Shown: positions 1-8,559 of the stretch, piece after piece
How the letters are laid out: each line of letters begins with the position of its first letter
How positions within the stretch are numbered: the stretch's first letter is position 1
DNA from: JBGSYN01 sp041750975
GTDB lineage: Bacteria > Pseudomonadota > Alphaproteobacteria > Geminicoccales > Geminicoccaceae
Direction of reading: 5' to 3'
DNA length: 26,996 nt
Assembly (NCBI GenBank): GCA_041750975.1
Contig: JBGSYN010000032.1
Location: 1 to 26,996 of the forward strand
Made by a program: the position numbers and the translations under genes
Notes under the pieces: model-generated
Databases searched by the model: none
Told to the model about the DNA's origin: nothing
Seen by the model: the letters and a program-made list of their open reading frames with translations, nothing else

Positions 1-546
1 GGGCATGACTGGGGGGCCGCCCTCGGCTGGCGCGTTTGCGTCGCCCATCCCGAGCGCGTCAGGCGCTTTGCCGCACTCTCGGTCGGCCATCCCGAGGCCT
101 ACCGCACTGCGGGTGCCGAGCAAAAGCGCAAGGGTTGGTACCTCTACCTCTTCATCATCCCCAGGCTCGCCGAAGCCTTTCTCTCGGCCCGGGGCTTTCG
201 GGCACTTACCAAGAATGCACCGACAGCCGAGGACGCCGCGCGCTGGCGCGCGGATCTCTCCCGCCCGGGAAGACTGACCGCAGGTCTCAACTGGTACCGT
301 GCCAACCTCACCCGAGAGGCCGTGCGCTATCGCGTTCCTGCCATCCAGGTGCCGACGCTCGGGACCTACAGCAGCGGCGATATCGCGCTGGCCGAGGATC
401 AGATGACCAACTCCAAAGCCTATGTCGACGCCCCCTGGCGCTATCTTCGCCTCGAGGGCGTCGGCCACTGGCTGCAGATCGAAGCCCCCGGGCCCACCAA
501 TCAGGCGCTGCTCGACTGGTTCGACGAGGCCAGCGCTACCGGATGA
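1..546 (+). CDS. epoxide hydrolase-like alpha/beta hydrolase, C-terminal part (5' end outside window)
   Basis: The frame is open from base 1 and ends at TGA 544-546, giving 181 residues of the C-terminal part of an alpha/beta hydrolase. The first visible residues are GHDWGA, the nucleophile elbow of epoxide hydrolases and haloalkane dehalogenases, in which the Asp (fragment residue 3) is the nucleophile. A short cap-like region follows, then a likely acid loop GTYSSGD (about 122-127) and the catalytic His in GVGHWLQIEAP (His about 156). In this family the enzyme opens an epoxide or displaces a halide by a covalent ester intermediate in the cytoplasm. The fragment ends in a normal family C-terminus, so the gene is probably intact and only cut by the window edge. 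Epoxide hydrolase is preferred over haloalkane dehalogenase from the overall look, but the substrate is unknown. Confidence 0.85.
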   Translation, partial: GHDWGAALGWRVCVAHPERVRRFAALSVGHPEAYRTAGAEQKRKGWYLYLFIIPRLAEAFLSARGFRALTKNAPTAEDAARWRADLSRPGRLTAGLNWYRANLTREAVRYRVPAIQVPTLGTYSSGDIALAEDQMTNSKAYVDAPWRYLRLEGVGHWLQIEAPGPTNQALLDWFDEASATG

Positions 547-775
547 CGGGCCAGTATGGACAATCGGGTCCGAAAATCGGCTCCGCGACACTCTTTTATC
601 GAAAGCGAAAGTCGGGGATGAAGTGTTATCGAATTATCGTTCTCGCTCTCCGATGCTCTGCGTATGTGATTGAACGGAGCGGTGACTTGTTCAGGCCGTA
701 TCGGATATGAGCAGGCAATGGGTGCGGGTTGATTCGCGTGGCTCGCCGTTCCTCAAGAAAAGCAATAATCACAAA

Positions 776-1606
776 CTAGGCTTCGCATACCGAGATCCGC
801 TCCCGGATTTTGGCGATTGTTGCGGCGATCCGGCCGTTCTTGTCGCCGATGGCGTCCATGATCTTTTGCAAGGGGGACAGGAGTTCTGGTTCGGGGATTG
901 CGTCGGCGGCTTGCAGCGCGACAGTATAGGGAGCTTCCGGATCGCGCTCTAGTTCGCGGACCAGATAGGGTATCACTTCTCGCACCTTCCTGGAGGCCAA
1001 GCCGATAAGAGCTTCCAATCGCGTCTCGTCATGCGGGTCGTCGGCACGGGCCATTAGAGCGGCGCGAATCTCTTTGGTATTGGCTTCGGTTTGGGTGCCC
1101 AGCCCGAATGTCGCCCAATTGCGCACGTCGTCATCCGCATCGGCGCTCAGCCGAATGAGGGTCCTTCGGGCCCTCGGCGATTCGACTCCGCCAAGGCTCC
1201 ATGCCATGGCAAAGCGGACATCCGGTGAGGGATGCTTTGCGAGCGCAAGATTGGCAAGCAACGTCTCATCTGCATCCAGGTGTCCCAGAGCTGTAATTGC
1301 AGCATCGAGTACAATGTCATTGTTATCGCTCAACAAAGCCGCAAGAACTGGGATCGTTTCCTCACGGTAGGGGAATGGACGTTTGCCTCCCAACTGCCCG
1401 AGGATATCGCAAGCCACCGCCCGCTCAATCGGGTCTTCGCTCTCGCACAGCACAAGGCAGCGCTCGAATACGCTCCTGCTGCCGGCCCTGTGCAATTGCC
1501 CGATCAACATGTGTTGAGCGTCCTCATCATAATCTTCCTGCCTTCTGATCGAGACGACTTCGTCGATCATTTGCAGCTCTTTGGAACTCGATTTCCGGTT
1601 TGCCAT
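776..1606 (-). CDS. HEAT-repeat domain protein
   Basis: This 276-residue cytoplasmic protein has no signal peptide. From about residue 60 onward it is built of successive helical repeats of roughly 30 residues with the pattern seen in PBS-lyase-type HEAT repeats (for example AVACDILGQLGG, DAAITALGHLDA, RFAMAWSLGGVES, NWATFGLGTQTE, LEALIGLASRK). Such repeats form a curved protein-binding scaffold, and no enzymatic motif is visible. I chose the ATG at 1606 because GAGAAGAG lies about 8 bases upstream; an in-frame start at 1642 would add 12 residues without a better ribosome site. The gene stands alone on this strand, so context gives no function. A phycobilisome-lyase activity should not be assumed, since most bacterial proteins of this kind are not lyases. 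Confidence 0.8.
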   Translation of the reverse strand: MANRKSSSKELQMIDEVVSIRRQEDYDEDAQHMLIGQLHRAGSRSVFERCLVLCESEDPIERAVACDILGQLGGKRPFPYREETIPVLAALLSDNNDIVLDAAITALGHLDADETLLANLALAKHPSPDVRFAMAWSLGGVESPRARRTLIRLSADADDDVRNWATFGLGTQTEANTKEIRAALMARADDPHDETRLEALIGLASRKVREVIPYLVRELERDPEAPYTVALQAADAIPEPELLSPLQKIMDAIGDKNGRIAATIAKIRERISVCEA

Positions 1607-1749
1607 TCGATCGCTCTTCTCTGCGATGCCGTAATCCGGCACTGTCTCTGTCTAGCTAAATATTCCTAGAATTCATGTCGCCGCTATGGTATTGTGGGGT
1701 GTCGCCTTGCGTTCACCGGTCGGGTGCCATGAAGGAATGCCGAGTGTCT

Positions 1750-2140
1750 TTTTGCACGAACGAATTATTCGAGATCCAGTTGGGTCTGCGAGACCGCCTG
1801 AACGACGCCGGATTTTGTACGAACGAATTCGGATGCGGTTCGGCATTTCTGCACGAACGATTTATTCTCGTCCCGTCGATGCTCCGCCGAGTTCGACACT
1901 GTGCCTTTTACACGAACGAATTCAGCATGGTGCCATTACCCGCTTCACCTGCCAGGCCCACAGCCCCGAATTGCACGAACGATTTATGGGCGTTCGGCCG
2001 ATGGCCAAAACGAATCCGAATTTCCTGCTTCGCTCTTTACACGAACGAATTCAAATCAACCTATTGCGGGGGATTCGCAAGGGGGCGCGCTGCGTCCCCT
2101 TCGCCTTTGCCAATGTCACCAATTTACACGAACGATTTCG
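1750..2140 (+). repeat. seven-copy direct repeat array, core CACGAACGAWTT
   Basis: The core ACGAACGA occurs seven times in the same orientation, beginning at 1756, 1819, 1853, 1912, 1975, 2041 and 2128. It is preceded by GC, GT or AC and followed by ATT or TTT. The successive spacings are 63, 34, 59, 63, 66 and 87 bases. From the third copy on, copies alternate between CGATTT and CGAATTC endings. Sequence between copies is not conserved but often contains a short inverted repeat. The array lies downstream of the 48-residue protein gene, between it and the 5' end of the HEAT gene. Six of the seven copies fall in one reading frame (giving C/Y-T-N-E/D-F/L peptides), but the intervening sequence does not look coding. 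It does not match a CRISPR array, an rRNA feature or a known IS end that I recognise. Confidence 0.8.
2079..2101. other. hairpin inside the repeat array
   Basis: AAGGGG at 2079-2084 pairs with CCCCTT at 2096-2101. The inner bases continue the stem (one G-T pair, then CGC with GCG) around a GCT loop. It is the strongest inverted repeat between the sixth and seventh copies of the direct repeat. No T-run follows on either strand, so a terminator role is not indicated. Confidence 0.5.
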
Positions 2141-2156
2141 GGCTTCGGTGAAGCCC
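2140..2156 (-). terminator. possible terminator hairpin of the 48-residue protein gene
   Basis: GGGCTTC (2140-2146) and GAAGCCC (2150-2156) form a perfect 7-base-pair stem with a GGT loop. On the minus strand it begins 13 bases after the stop codon of the small gene at 2170-2316. It is followed by GAAATCG rather than a T-run, so an intrinsic terminator is only a weak possibility. Confidence 0.35.
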
Positions 2157-2169
2157 CGCCCGGGTTTGT

Positions 2170-2316
2170 CTATTTCTTGGCGGCTGCGGGCGCGGCGGCG
2201 CCCGGCTTGGCCTTGGCCATGGTGCTAGTGACCGTGCCGCTTGCGGCCTCGGTCTTGGTCTTGTCTTTCTTGGGCTTCTTGATCTCGCGGCTGCTGCGTT
2301 TTTGACCTTTTGCCAT
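2170..2316 (-). CDS. small Lys/Ala-rich basic protein, 48 residues
   Basis: The reading frame starts MAKGQKRSSREIKKPKK and ends AAAPAAAKK, then TAG at 2170-2172. A near-ideal ribosome site (GGAGG, then 5 bases, then ATG) sits directly upstream, which strongly supports real translation. The N-terminal half is rich in Lys and Arg, and the C-terminal half is Ala/Pro/Lys-rich and probably disordered. I recognise the MAKGQ-R-REIKKPK pattern as that of short conserved hypothetical proteins common in alphaproteobacteria; their function is not established to my knowledge. Nucleic-acid or ribosome association is conceivable from the charge, but that is inference. The gene ends just before the hairpin at 2140-2156 and the direct-repeat array. 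Confidence 0.85.
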   Translation of the reverse strand: MAKGQKRSSREIKKPKKDKTKTEAASGTVTSTMAKAKPGAAAPAAAKK

Positions 2317-2436
2317 CACGACCTCCGTTCAGGTACTATCGTCCAGGGATCGACTATACCTACAGCGTGGGCGCGCTCGCAAGGGAAACTCAGCGCATCG
2401 GCACGAGGCTGGCATCGATCCCCTTCCGGCCTGCCG

Positions 2437-3939
2437 CTAGGTGGCTTCGCCGCGTTTCAGGAAGCGCAGGCGGCGCGTCGGGACGATGGTGAAGAGGATG
2501 GCGAGGGCGGAGAGGACGAGGACGGTTGCGGCGATCGGACGGTCGATGAAGATACCGTAATCGTCGCCGGAAATGATGAGCGAGCGGCGGAAATTGTTTT
2601 CGCAGATGGGGCCGAGCACGGCGCCGATGACCATCGGGGCGAGCGGGTAGTCGAAGCTGCGGAGGGCGAAGCCGATGGCACCGAAGGCGAGCATCACCCA
2701 GAGATCGAAGGTCGAGCCCTGGATCGCGAAGACGCCGATCACCGAGAGGAGGGTGACGATCGGAATCAGGTGCTTCTTCTGCAGACGCAGAACGGCGGCG
2801 AAGACCGGCGTGAAGATGATGCCGAGGATGAAGAGGAAGACGTTCGCCACCATGTAGGCGATGAAGATCCCGCCGGCGACGTCGAGATGGTTCTTGAAGA
2901 ATTCGGGGCCGGGGAAATATCCGACCAGGATCAAAGCGCCCATCAGCACCGCGGTGGTGGCGTCGCCGGGGATGGCGAGGGCCAGGGTCGGGATGAGGGC
3001 CCCGCCGCAACAGGCATTGTTGGCCGATTCCGTGGCGATCACGCCGTCCGGGTTGCCGGTGCCGAAGCTCTCGGGCTTCTTGTCGGTGGATTTGGCGACG
3101 GCATAGGAGGCGAACGCCGCGATGACGCCGCCGGCGCCGGGCAATGCCCCGAAGAAGATCCCGATCAGGCTGGAGCGGATCAGATTGACCCAGCGCTTGA
3201 GGGTGGTGACGATGGCCCACCAGGAGGCGCGGATCAGTTCGACCTTGGAGCGCTTCGACAGGCCGCCCTGGAGGATCTGAATGAACATCTCGGAAAGGGC
3301 GAAGAGGCCGACGACCATGGCGACGATGTGGAAGCCGCCGAGCATTTGCGGCAGGCCGAAGGTGAAGCGGTAGGCGCTGGCAAAGAGATCCATGCCAATG
3401 GTCGAGAACAGCATCCCGACCGCACCCACCATCAGGCCCTTGATGGTCGATTCGCGGCTGACGACGGTGATGCTGATCAGACCGAGGACGGTGAGCGCGA
3501 AATATTCGGGCGGGCCGAAACGGAGGGCGACCCGGGCGAGCATGGGGGAGAGAAAGATCAGGAAGAGCCCGCCGAGCAGGCCGCCCAGGGCGGACGCCGA
3601 AATCGCGATGCCGACCGCCTCGGGGCCGCGCCCGGCCTGCGCCATCGGATAGCCGTCGAGCAGGGTGGCTGCAGCCAGGGGTGTTCCGGGTATGCGCAAG
3701 AGGATGGCCGAGACGGCCCCGCCGCACGAGCCGCCGACGAAGATGGCGATCAGCATGCCCATCCCGGCGACGGGCGGCAGATAGAGGGCGACCGGCGTCA
3801 GGAGGATGATGCCCATGAGCGGGCCGAGGCCGGGGAGGACGCCGATGATGAGGCCCAAGAAGCACCCGGCCGCGACGAGCAAGACGGTGTAGGGCGTGAA
3901 GAACAGCTCGGCACCCAGAAGCAACGGCTCGAACGTCAT
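2437..3939 (-). CDS. tctA: tripartite tricarboxylate transporter permease, TctA family
   Basis: This 500-residue, strongly hydrophobic protein with about 11-12 predicted membrane spans is the large permease subunit of a TTT (tripartite tricarboxylate transporter) system. Family marks include the N-terminal GVLPGLGPLMGI (about residues 33-44), GGSCGGAVSAILLRIPGTP (about 69-87), and the second half-repeat with GALPGAGGVIAAFASYAVAK followed by GVIATESANNACCGGALIPTLALAIPGD. The two glycine/proline-rich loops are the inverted halves typical of TctA. The length fits the family (about 500). It is the last gene of the tctC-tctB-tctA operon, 27 bases after tctB. It imports a carboxylate delivered by TctC, driven by ion gradient. 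The substrate class (citrate, tartrate, terephthalate and others are known for the family) cannot be decided here. Confidence 0.95.
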   Translation of the reverse strand: MTFEPLLLGAELFFTPYTVLLVAAGCFLGLIIGVLPGLGPLMGIILLTPVALYLPPVAGMGMLIAIFVGGSCGGAVSAILLRIPGTPLAAATLLDGYPMAQAGRGPEAVGIAISASALGGLLGGLFLIFLSPMLARVALRFGPPEYFALTVLGLISITVVSRESTIKGLMVGAVGMLFSTIGMDLFASAYRFTFGLPQMLGGFHIVAMVVGLFALSEMFIQILQGGLSKRSKVELIRASWWAIVTTLKRWVNLIRSSLIGIFFGALPGAGGVIAAFASYAVAKSTDKKPESFGTGNPDGVIATESANNACCGGALIPTLALAIPGDATTAVLMGALILVGYFPGPEFFKNHLDVAGGIFIAYMVANVFLFILGIIFTPVFAAVLRLQKKHLIPIVTLLSVIGVFAIQGSTFDLWVMLAFGAIGFALRSFDYPLAPMVIGAVLGPICENNFRRSLIISGDDYGIFIDRPIAATVLVLSALAILFTIVPTRRLRFLKRGEAT

Positions 3940-3966
3940 GGGCTCAGTTCCGCCTCGATCGGGGGA

Positions 3967-4509
3967 CTAGAAGCCAATACCGAAGATCCCGACCGGCAGG
4001 ATGACGTTCATCCAGTACTCGAAGACGAAGGACATGAAGAGCGACGTGCCGATCGCGAGAACTGCCGCCAGGGGAATGTTGCGCGTGCCCAGGATATAGT
4101 AGCAGGCGACCATGAAGAGCGGCGTCATGAGATGATAGCCGAGGAGCTTGATGGTGGCGACGTAGACGATGAAGAAGGCGAGGCAGAGCAGTGCCTTGCG
4201 CAGGCTGTCGCGCCGCTCCTCCGGATCGATCGGCTCGCCCGTCGCCGCAACCTCGTCGCCTTGGGCAGCCGTGGCATTGGGACGGAAGATCGCCACCAGT
4301 TGCAGCAGGCCCAGCACCACCAGACTCCAGGCGATGAGTTCCGGGAACATGGCGGCATTGAACATCGCATCGCCGCTGGCCGCACCCTGTGCTACGAAGC
4401 TCGTATTGGTTTGCTGAAAGACGGTGCCGGCCAGCAGGAAAAACATGAACACGACGGCGACCTCGCCGAGCCGCCGCCGCTTCGCTTTGGTTTTCTCCGC
4501 TTCGTTCAC
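3967..4509 (-). CDS. tctB: tripartite tricarboxylate transporter small permease, TctB family
   Basis: This 180-residue protein has four to five hydrophobic segments: an N-terminal span near VAVVFMFFLLAG, another at WSLVVLGLLQLVAIF, then a C-terminal group from LCLAFFIVYVAT to the end. This is the usual build of the poorly conserved TctB subunit, which partners TctA in the inner membrane. I chose GTG 4509 (peptide beginning with NEAEKTKAKRRR), which leaves a 20-base gap after tctC. The longer option, a TTG at 4563, would overlap tctC by 34 bases and add a polar leader. A clear Shine-Dalgarno sequence is absent, so translational coupling to tctC is likely. The middle of the protein (about residues 75-95) is a hydrophilic loop. 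Confidence 0.88.
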   Translation of the reverse strand: MNEAEKTKAKRRRLGEVAVVFMFFLLAGTVFQQTNTSFVAQGAASGDAMFNAAMFPELIAWSLVVLGLLQLVAIFRPNATAAQGDEVAATGEPIDPEERRDSLRKALLCLAFFIVYVATIKLLGYHLMTPLFMVACYYILGTRNIPLAAVLAIGTSLFMSFVFEYWMNVILPVGIFGIGF

Positions 4510-4529
4510 GCCGAGCCGTTCCGCGCTCG

Positions 4530-5528
4530 TCAGTTCAGCTTGCCGACTTCCTCGCGCAGCCAATAGACGGCCTCGACCGAGGTGCGCAGCTGCTCGTCGA
4601 TCATGCCTGCCACCTCGTCATACTCGTCGGCCGTGTAGCCGATCGGGACGAAGCCGATTTCCTCGATCCTCGCCTGAATCTCGGGATTGGCGAGCGAGAC
4701 GGCCATGGCGTCGCGAAGCTTCTGCACGGCCTCGTCGGGTGTGTCCTTTTCGACGACAAACCAGTTCCAACCCATGGGTGCGAGGCCGGAGAGACCGATA
4801 TCGACGCCGAACTCCGAAATCTTGGGCGCCCCGCCGTAGATTGCCTGCACCTGGTCCGATTCGCTCAGGACGGCGAGGATCTTGAACTCGTCGCCCTGGG
4901 ATTTGTAGGCGCCGGGATTGATCAGCTGCCAATCCAACAGCCCGCCCATGAGGTCCGGGACACCGGCGACGAGACCCGCATAGGGCACGGGCCGTGCCAC
5001 CGCATTGTAGCTCCGCATGATTTGCGACATCACCATATGCGGCAGCGTCAGCTCTTCGCCGGCGGTGAAGCGCAACTCGCCCGGATGGTCCTGCATATAT
5101 TTCATCAGGCCCGGAAAGTCGTCCCAACGATCGTCGTCGGCGCGGGAGACGATGGCAAAGCCGTTCGAGGTCGCGGAGTGCAGCGGGATGAAATCTTTGT
5201 AGGTGTAATCCGCCTTCTCGAAAATCGGCGAGATGATGAGGGGCGCGACATAGGCGTCGATAATCGTGTAGCCGTCCGCCGGCTCGGCGAGGCCGGCCAT
5301 GAACGCGTTAACCCCGCCCGCACCCGGTCGCGCGACCACCGCGACGTCGACACCAAGTTCCTCGGCCATTCCGTCGGCGATGATCTGACTGACCACATAG
5401 GCAGGCAACCCAGGGCCCCAGGGATAGCTGACCTGAACCCGCCTTTCCGGGAATTCGGCTGCAGCCTCGAAGGCCGCCATTCCAAGGATCGCTATGGCAA
5501 GGGCAAAGCACGCAAGATTTCTGCGCAT
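4530..5528 (-). CDS. tctC: tripartite tricarboxylate transporter substrate-binding protein, TctC family (Bug)
   Basis: This 332-residue periplasmic binding protein is the first gene of the tct operon. The ATG at 5528 follows AGGGAG at a suitable distance and opens a clear Sec signal peptide (MRRN, a hydrophobic core, then AFEAAAEFPERR with cleavage after the Ala run). The mature part has the Bug/TctC layout: an early beta strand and Gly/Pro loop (VSYPWGPG), then VVARPGAGGVNAFMAGLAEPADGYTI, where the family normally has NKPGAGG and a DGYT motif. The motif LPHMVMSQIM and a C-terminal EIGFVPIGYTADEYDEV helix region follow. It captures the substrate and presents it to TctAB. The 260-base gap upstream (5529-5788) is shared with the divergent lipoprotein gene and should contain the operon promoter, though no clear boxes were recognised. 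Confidence 0.93.
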   Translation of the reverse strand: MRRNLACFALAIAILGMAAFEAAAEFPERRVQVSYPWGPGLPAYVVSQIIADGMAEELGVDVAVVARPGAGGVNAFMAGLAEPADGYTIIDAYVAPLIISPIFEKADYTYKDFIPLHSATSNGFAIVSRADDDRWDDFPGLMKYMQDHPGELRFTAGEELTLPHMVMSQIMRSYNAVARPVPYAGLVAGVPDLMGGLLDWQLINPGAYKSQGDEFKILAVLSESDQVQAIYGGAPKISEFGVDIGLSGLAPMGWNWFVVEKDTPDEAVQKLRDAMAVSLANPEIQARIEEIGFVPIGYTADEYDEVAGMIDEQLRTSVEAVYWLREEVGKLN

Positions 5529-5788
5529 GGTTCCAACTCCCTGATCGTCCGAACACCGATCGCGGCGGTCTGCAATTTTGCAGGGACGGTGGCCACGACC
5601 GGTTAGCGAGAACAGTGGTGGCAGCAAATTTCTCGTGGCGCAAACCTAATTTAAGCCTGGATCAAGGTCCGGTCGTCAGCCTGAAGCGTTGCTGAAGATT
5701 TCTTTGAAGGGGCGCCGAACAGGAGTGTTTGCCAATGGCGCATTTGGCCGAACTAAGGTAGGGATGACGCAAGCACAAGAGTTACGCC

Positions 5789-6052
5789 ATGCGCCTCACG
5801 CACTTGATTGTCTTGGCGGCGATCCTGACCGGTTGCAGCTTCGACACCGGGCTTCACGTCTCGGACGAAAACCCGACCGGTCGCGTCGATGTCGGCCCTT
5901 CCATCATCGATCCAGGCACGACCGCCGACAAATACGGTGGATCGGAAGCGCGCGATGCCCGGGACGAGGCAACCCGCAACGCGGAAGGCAATTTTGTAGA
6001 CGAAGTCGTCGAGGACAGCGCAGTGGGCGGCCAGTTCACGCTCGATTTCTAG
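5789..6052 (+). CDS. small putative lipoprotein
   Basis: This 87-residue protein starts MRLTHLIVLAAILTGC. It has a short positively charged start, a hydrophobic core and the lipobox LTGC with the acylated Cys at residue 16, a signal for signal peptidase II processing and membrane anchoring. The mature part is short, acidic and hydrophilic (DENPTGRVD, EARDARDEATRNAEGNF) and resembles no enzyme I know. The gene is divergent from tctC and convergent with the glutathione peroxidase gene; the two stop codons overlap in the 4 bases CTAG (6049-6052). The Shine-Dalgarno region is weak (AGAG about 10 bases upstream). The function is unknown. Confidence 0.65.
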   Translation: MRLTHLIVLAAILTGCSFDTGLHVSDENPTGRVDVGPSIIDPGTTADKYGGSEARDARDEATRNAEGNFVDEVVEDSAVGGQFTLDF

Positions 6053-6636
6053 CTTCGCGGGCGCGTCACTAAGGCCAGTTGCGCCTCGATTTCGCGCGTC
6101 ACCTCGGTCGAGCCCGGCTCGACCCCGGTTGGAAACGAGGCGACAAGCCGGCCATCCGGGCCGATCAGATATTTGTGGAAGTTCCAGCGAGGCGCAGCCC
6201 CGGCCCCCAGCTCTGCCGCGGCCCACCGATAGAAGGGATGCGCCTCGGGCCCCCGTACGCGCTCCTTGGTGGTCATCGGGAAATCTATGGCGAAATTGAC
6301 CTCGCAGAACGCCTTGATTTCCGCCTCGGTTCCCGGCTCCTGTCGGCCGAAATCGTTGGACGGCACCCCCAGCACCACCAGGCCCCGGTCCCGATAGGTG
6401 CGCCAAACCTCCTGCAATCCCTCATATTGCGGCGTGAATCCACAGAATGATGCCGTGTTCACCAACAAAACGACCGTGCCCTCGAATGATGACATCGCAA
6501 GGGGGCCGCCATCGATCGAGGTAAATCGAAAGTCGTGCGCCGAACGAGCTTCATCCTGTCCGGCCGCAGAAATCCCCGTCCCCAATAGCGACGCCACGAC
6601 CATCCCCATCAACCCGACCATCATGCAACGGACCAT
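6049..6636 (-). CDS. glutathione peroxidase, exported form
   Basis: This 195-residue GPx-family peroxidase carries an N-terminal hydrophobic export segment (about residues 5-25, ending near SAAGQ). The catalytic tetrad is visible: the peroxidatic Cys65 in NTASFCGFTPQY, Gln99 in FGRQEPG, and Trp151-Asn152 in WNFHKYLIG. The Cys form (no Sec) with the GFTPQY context is typical of bacterial enzymes, which often use thioredoxin. The expected role is reduction of hydroperoxides in the periplasm. The ATG at 6636 has GAGGGA about 9 bases upstream and is preferred over a TTG at 6642. The 3' end overlaps the convergent lipoprotein gene by 4 bases. Confidence 0.92.
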   Translation of the reverse strand: MVRCMMVGLMGMVVASLLGTGISAAGQDEARSAHDFRFTSIDGGPLAMSSFEGTVVLLVNTASFCGFTPQYEGLQEVWRTYRDRGLVVLGVPSNDFGRQEPGTEAEIKAFCEVNFAIDFPMTTKERVRGPEAHPFYRWAAAELGAGAAPRWNFHKYLIGPDGRLVASFPTGVEPGSTEVTREIEAQLALVTRPRS

Positions 6637-6791
6637 CGCCAATATCCCTCAAATTGCTCCAGCTATTGCGAATACGGTTGTACGGCCTCGCCGGATGCAC
6701 GGGAAAGTAGAGGAACGGGGCGCAGCGAGAATCATGGGGGGTCCGACTGGAGATTCCCTTCATCTAGGTGCCAGAAACCCAAACCCGATTG

Positions 6792-6805
6792 AGCCGAAAT
6801 CGGCT
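6792..6805. promoter_or_regulatory. short perfect dyad upstream of the sulfatase gene
   Basis: AGCCGA (6792-6797) and TCGGCT (6800-6805) form a perfect 6-base inverted repeat with a 2-base centre, about 75 bases before the sulfatase ATG in the divergent sulfatase/peroxidase gap. It could be a regulator binding site, but a 6-base dyad in GC-rich DNA may also be chance. Confidence 0.3.
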
Positions 6806-6880
6806 TATCCCTTGAGCCCTAACTGGCGTATTAGCCGATGAACGATTCGAACCAGGCAATTCAAGCAACAGCAGAGTACG

Positions 6881-8419
<1,539 letters not shown>

Positions 8420-8559
8420 TATCCGCATCCAGGATCGTGATCGGCGGAACTTTTTGGCCCGTAGCGGCGTCTAGCAATAGGGGTGAATGAGGGAAAGCGC
8501 TAGATCCTTGCCATTGACGGCGATACTCGGCGCTTTCGGATTCACTATGGGAAAGCATC

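Noticed and set aside
1750..2140. CRISPR array
   Set aside because: The repeat is only about 13 bases, spacing varies from 34 to 87 and no cas gene is near.
1675..2151. A 158-codon plus-strand frame containing repeated C/Y-T-N-E/D-F/L peptides
   Set aside because: Two other plus-strand frames are open for long parts of the same stretch, one repeat is out of frame, and no ribosome site or coding character is visible; the repeat seems to act at DNA or RNA level.
2302..4566. A 754-codon plus-strand frame across the tct genes
   Set aside because: It is extremely acidic and repetitive (D, E, G, R-rich), as expected for the antisense of GC-rich membrane-protein genes; the minus-strand tctA and tctB are clearly real.
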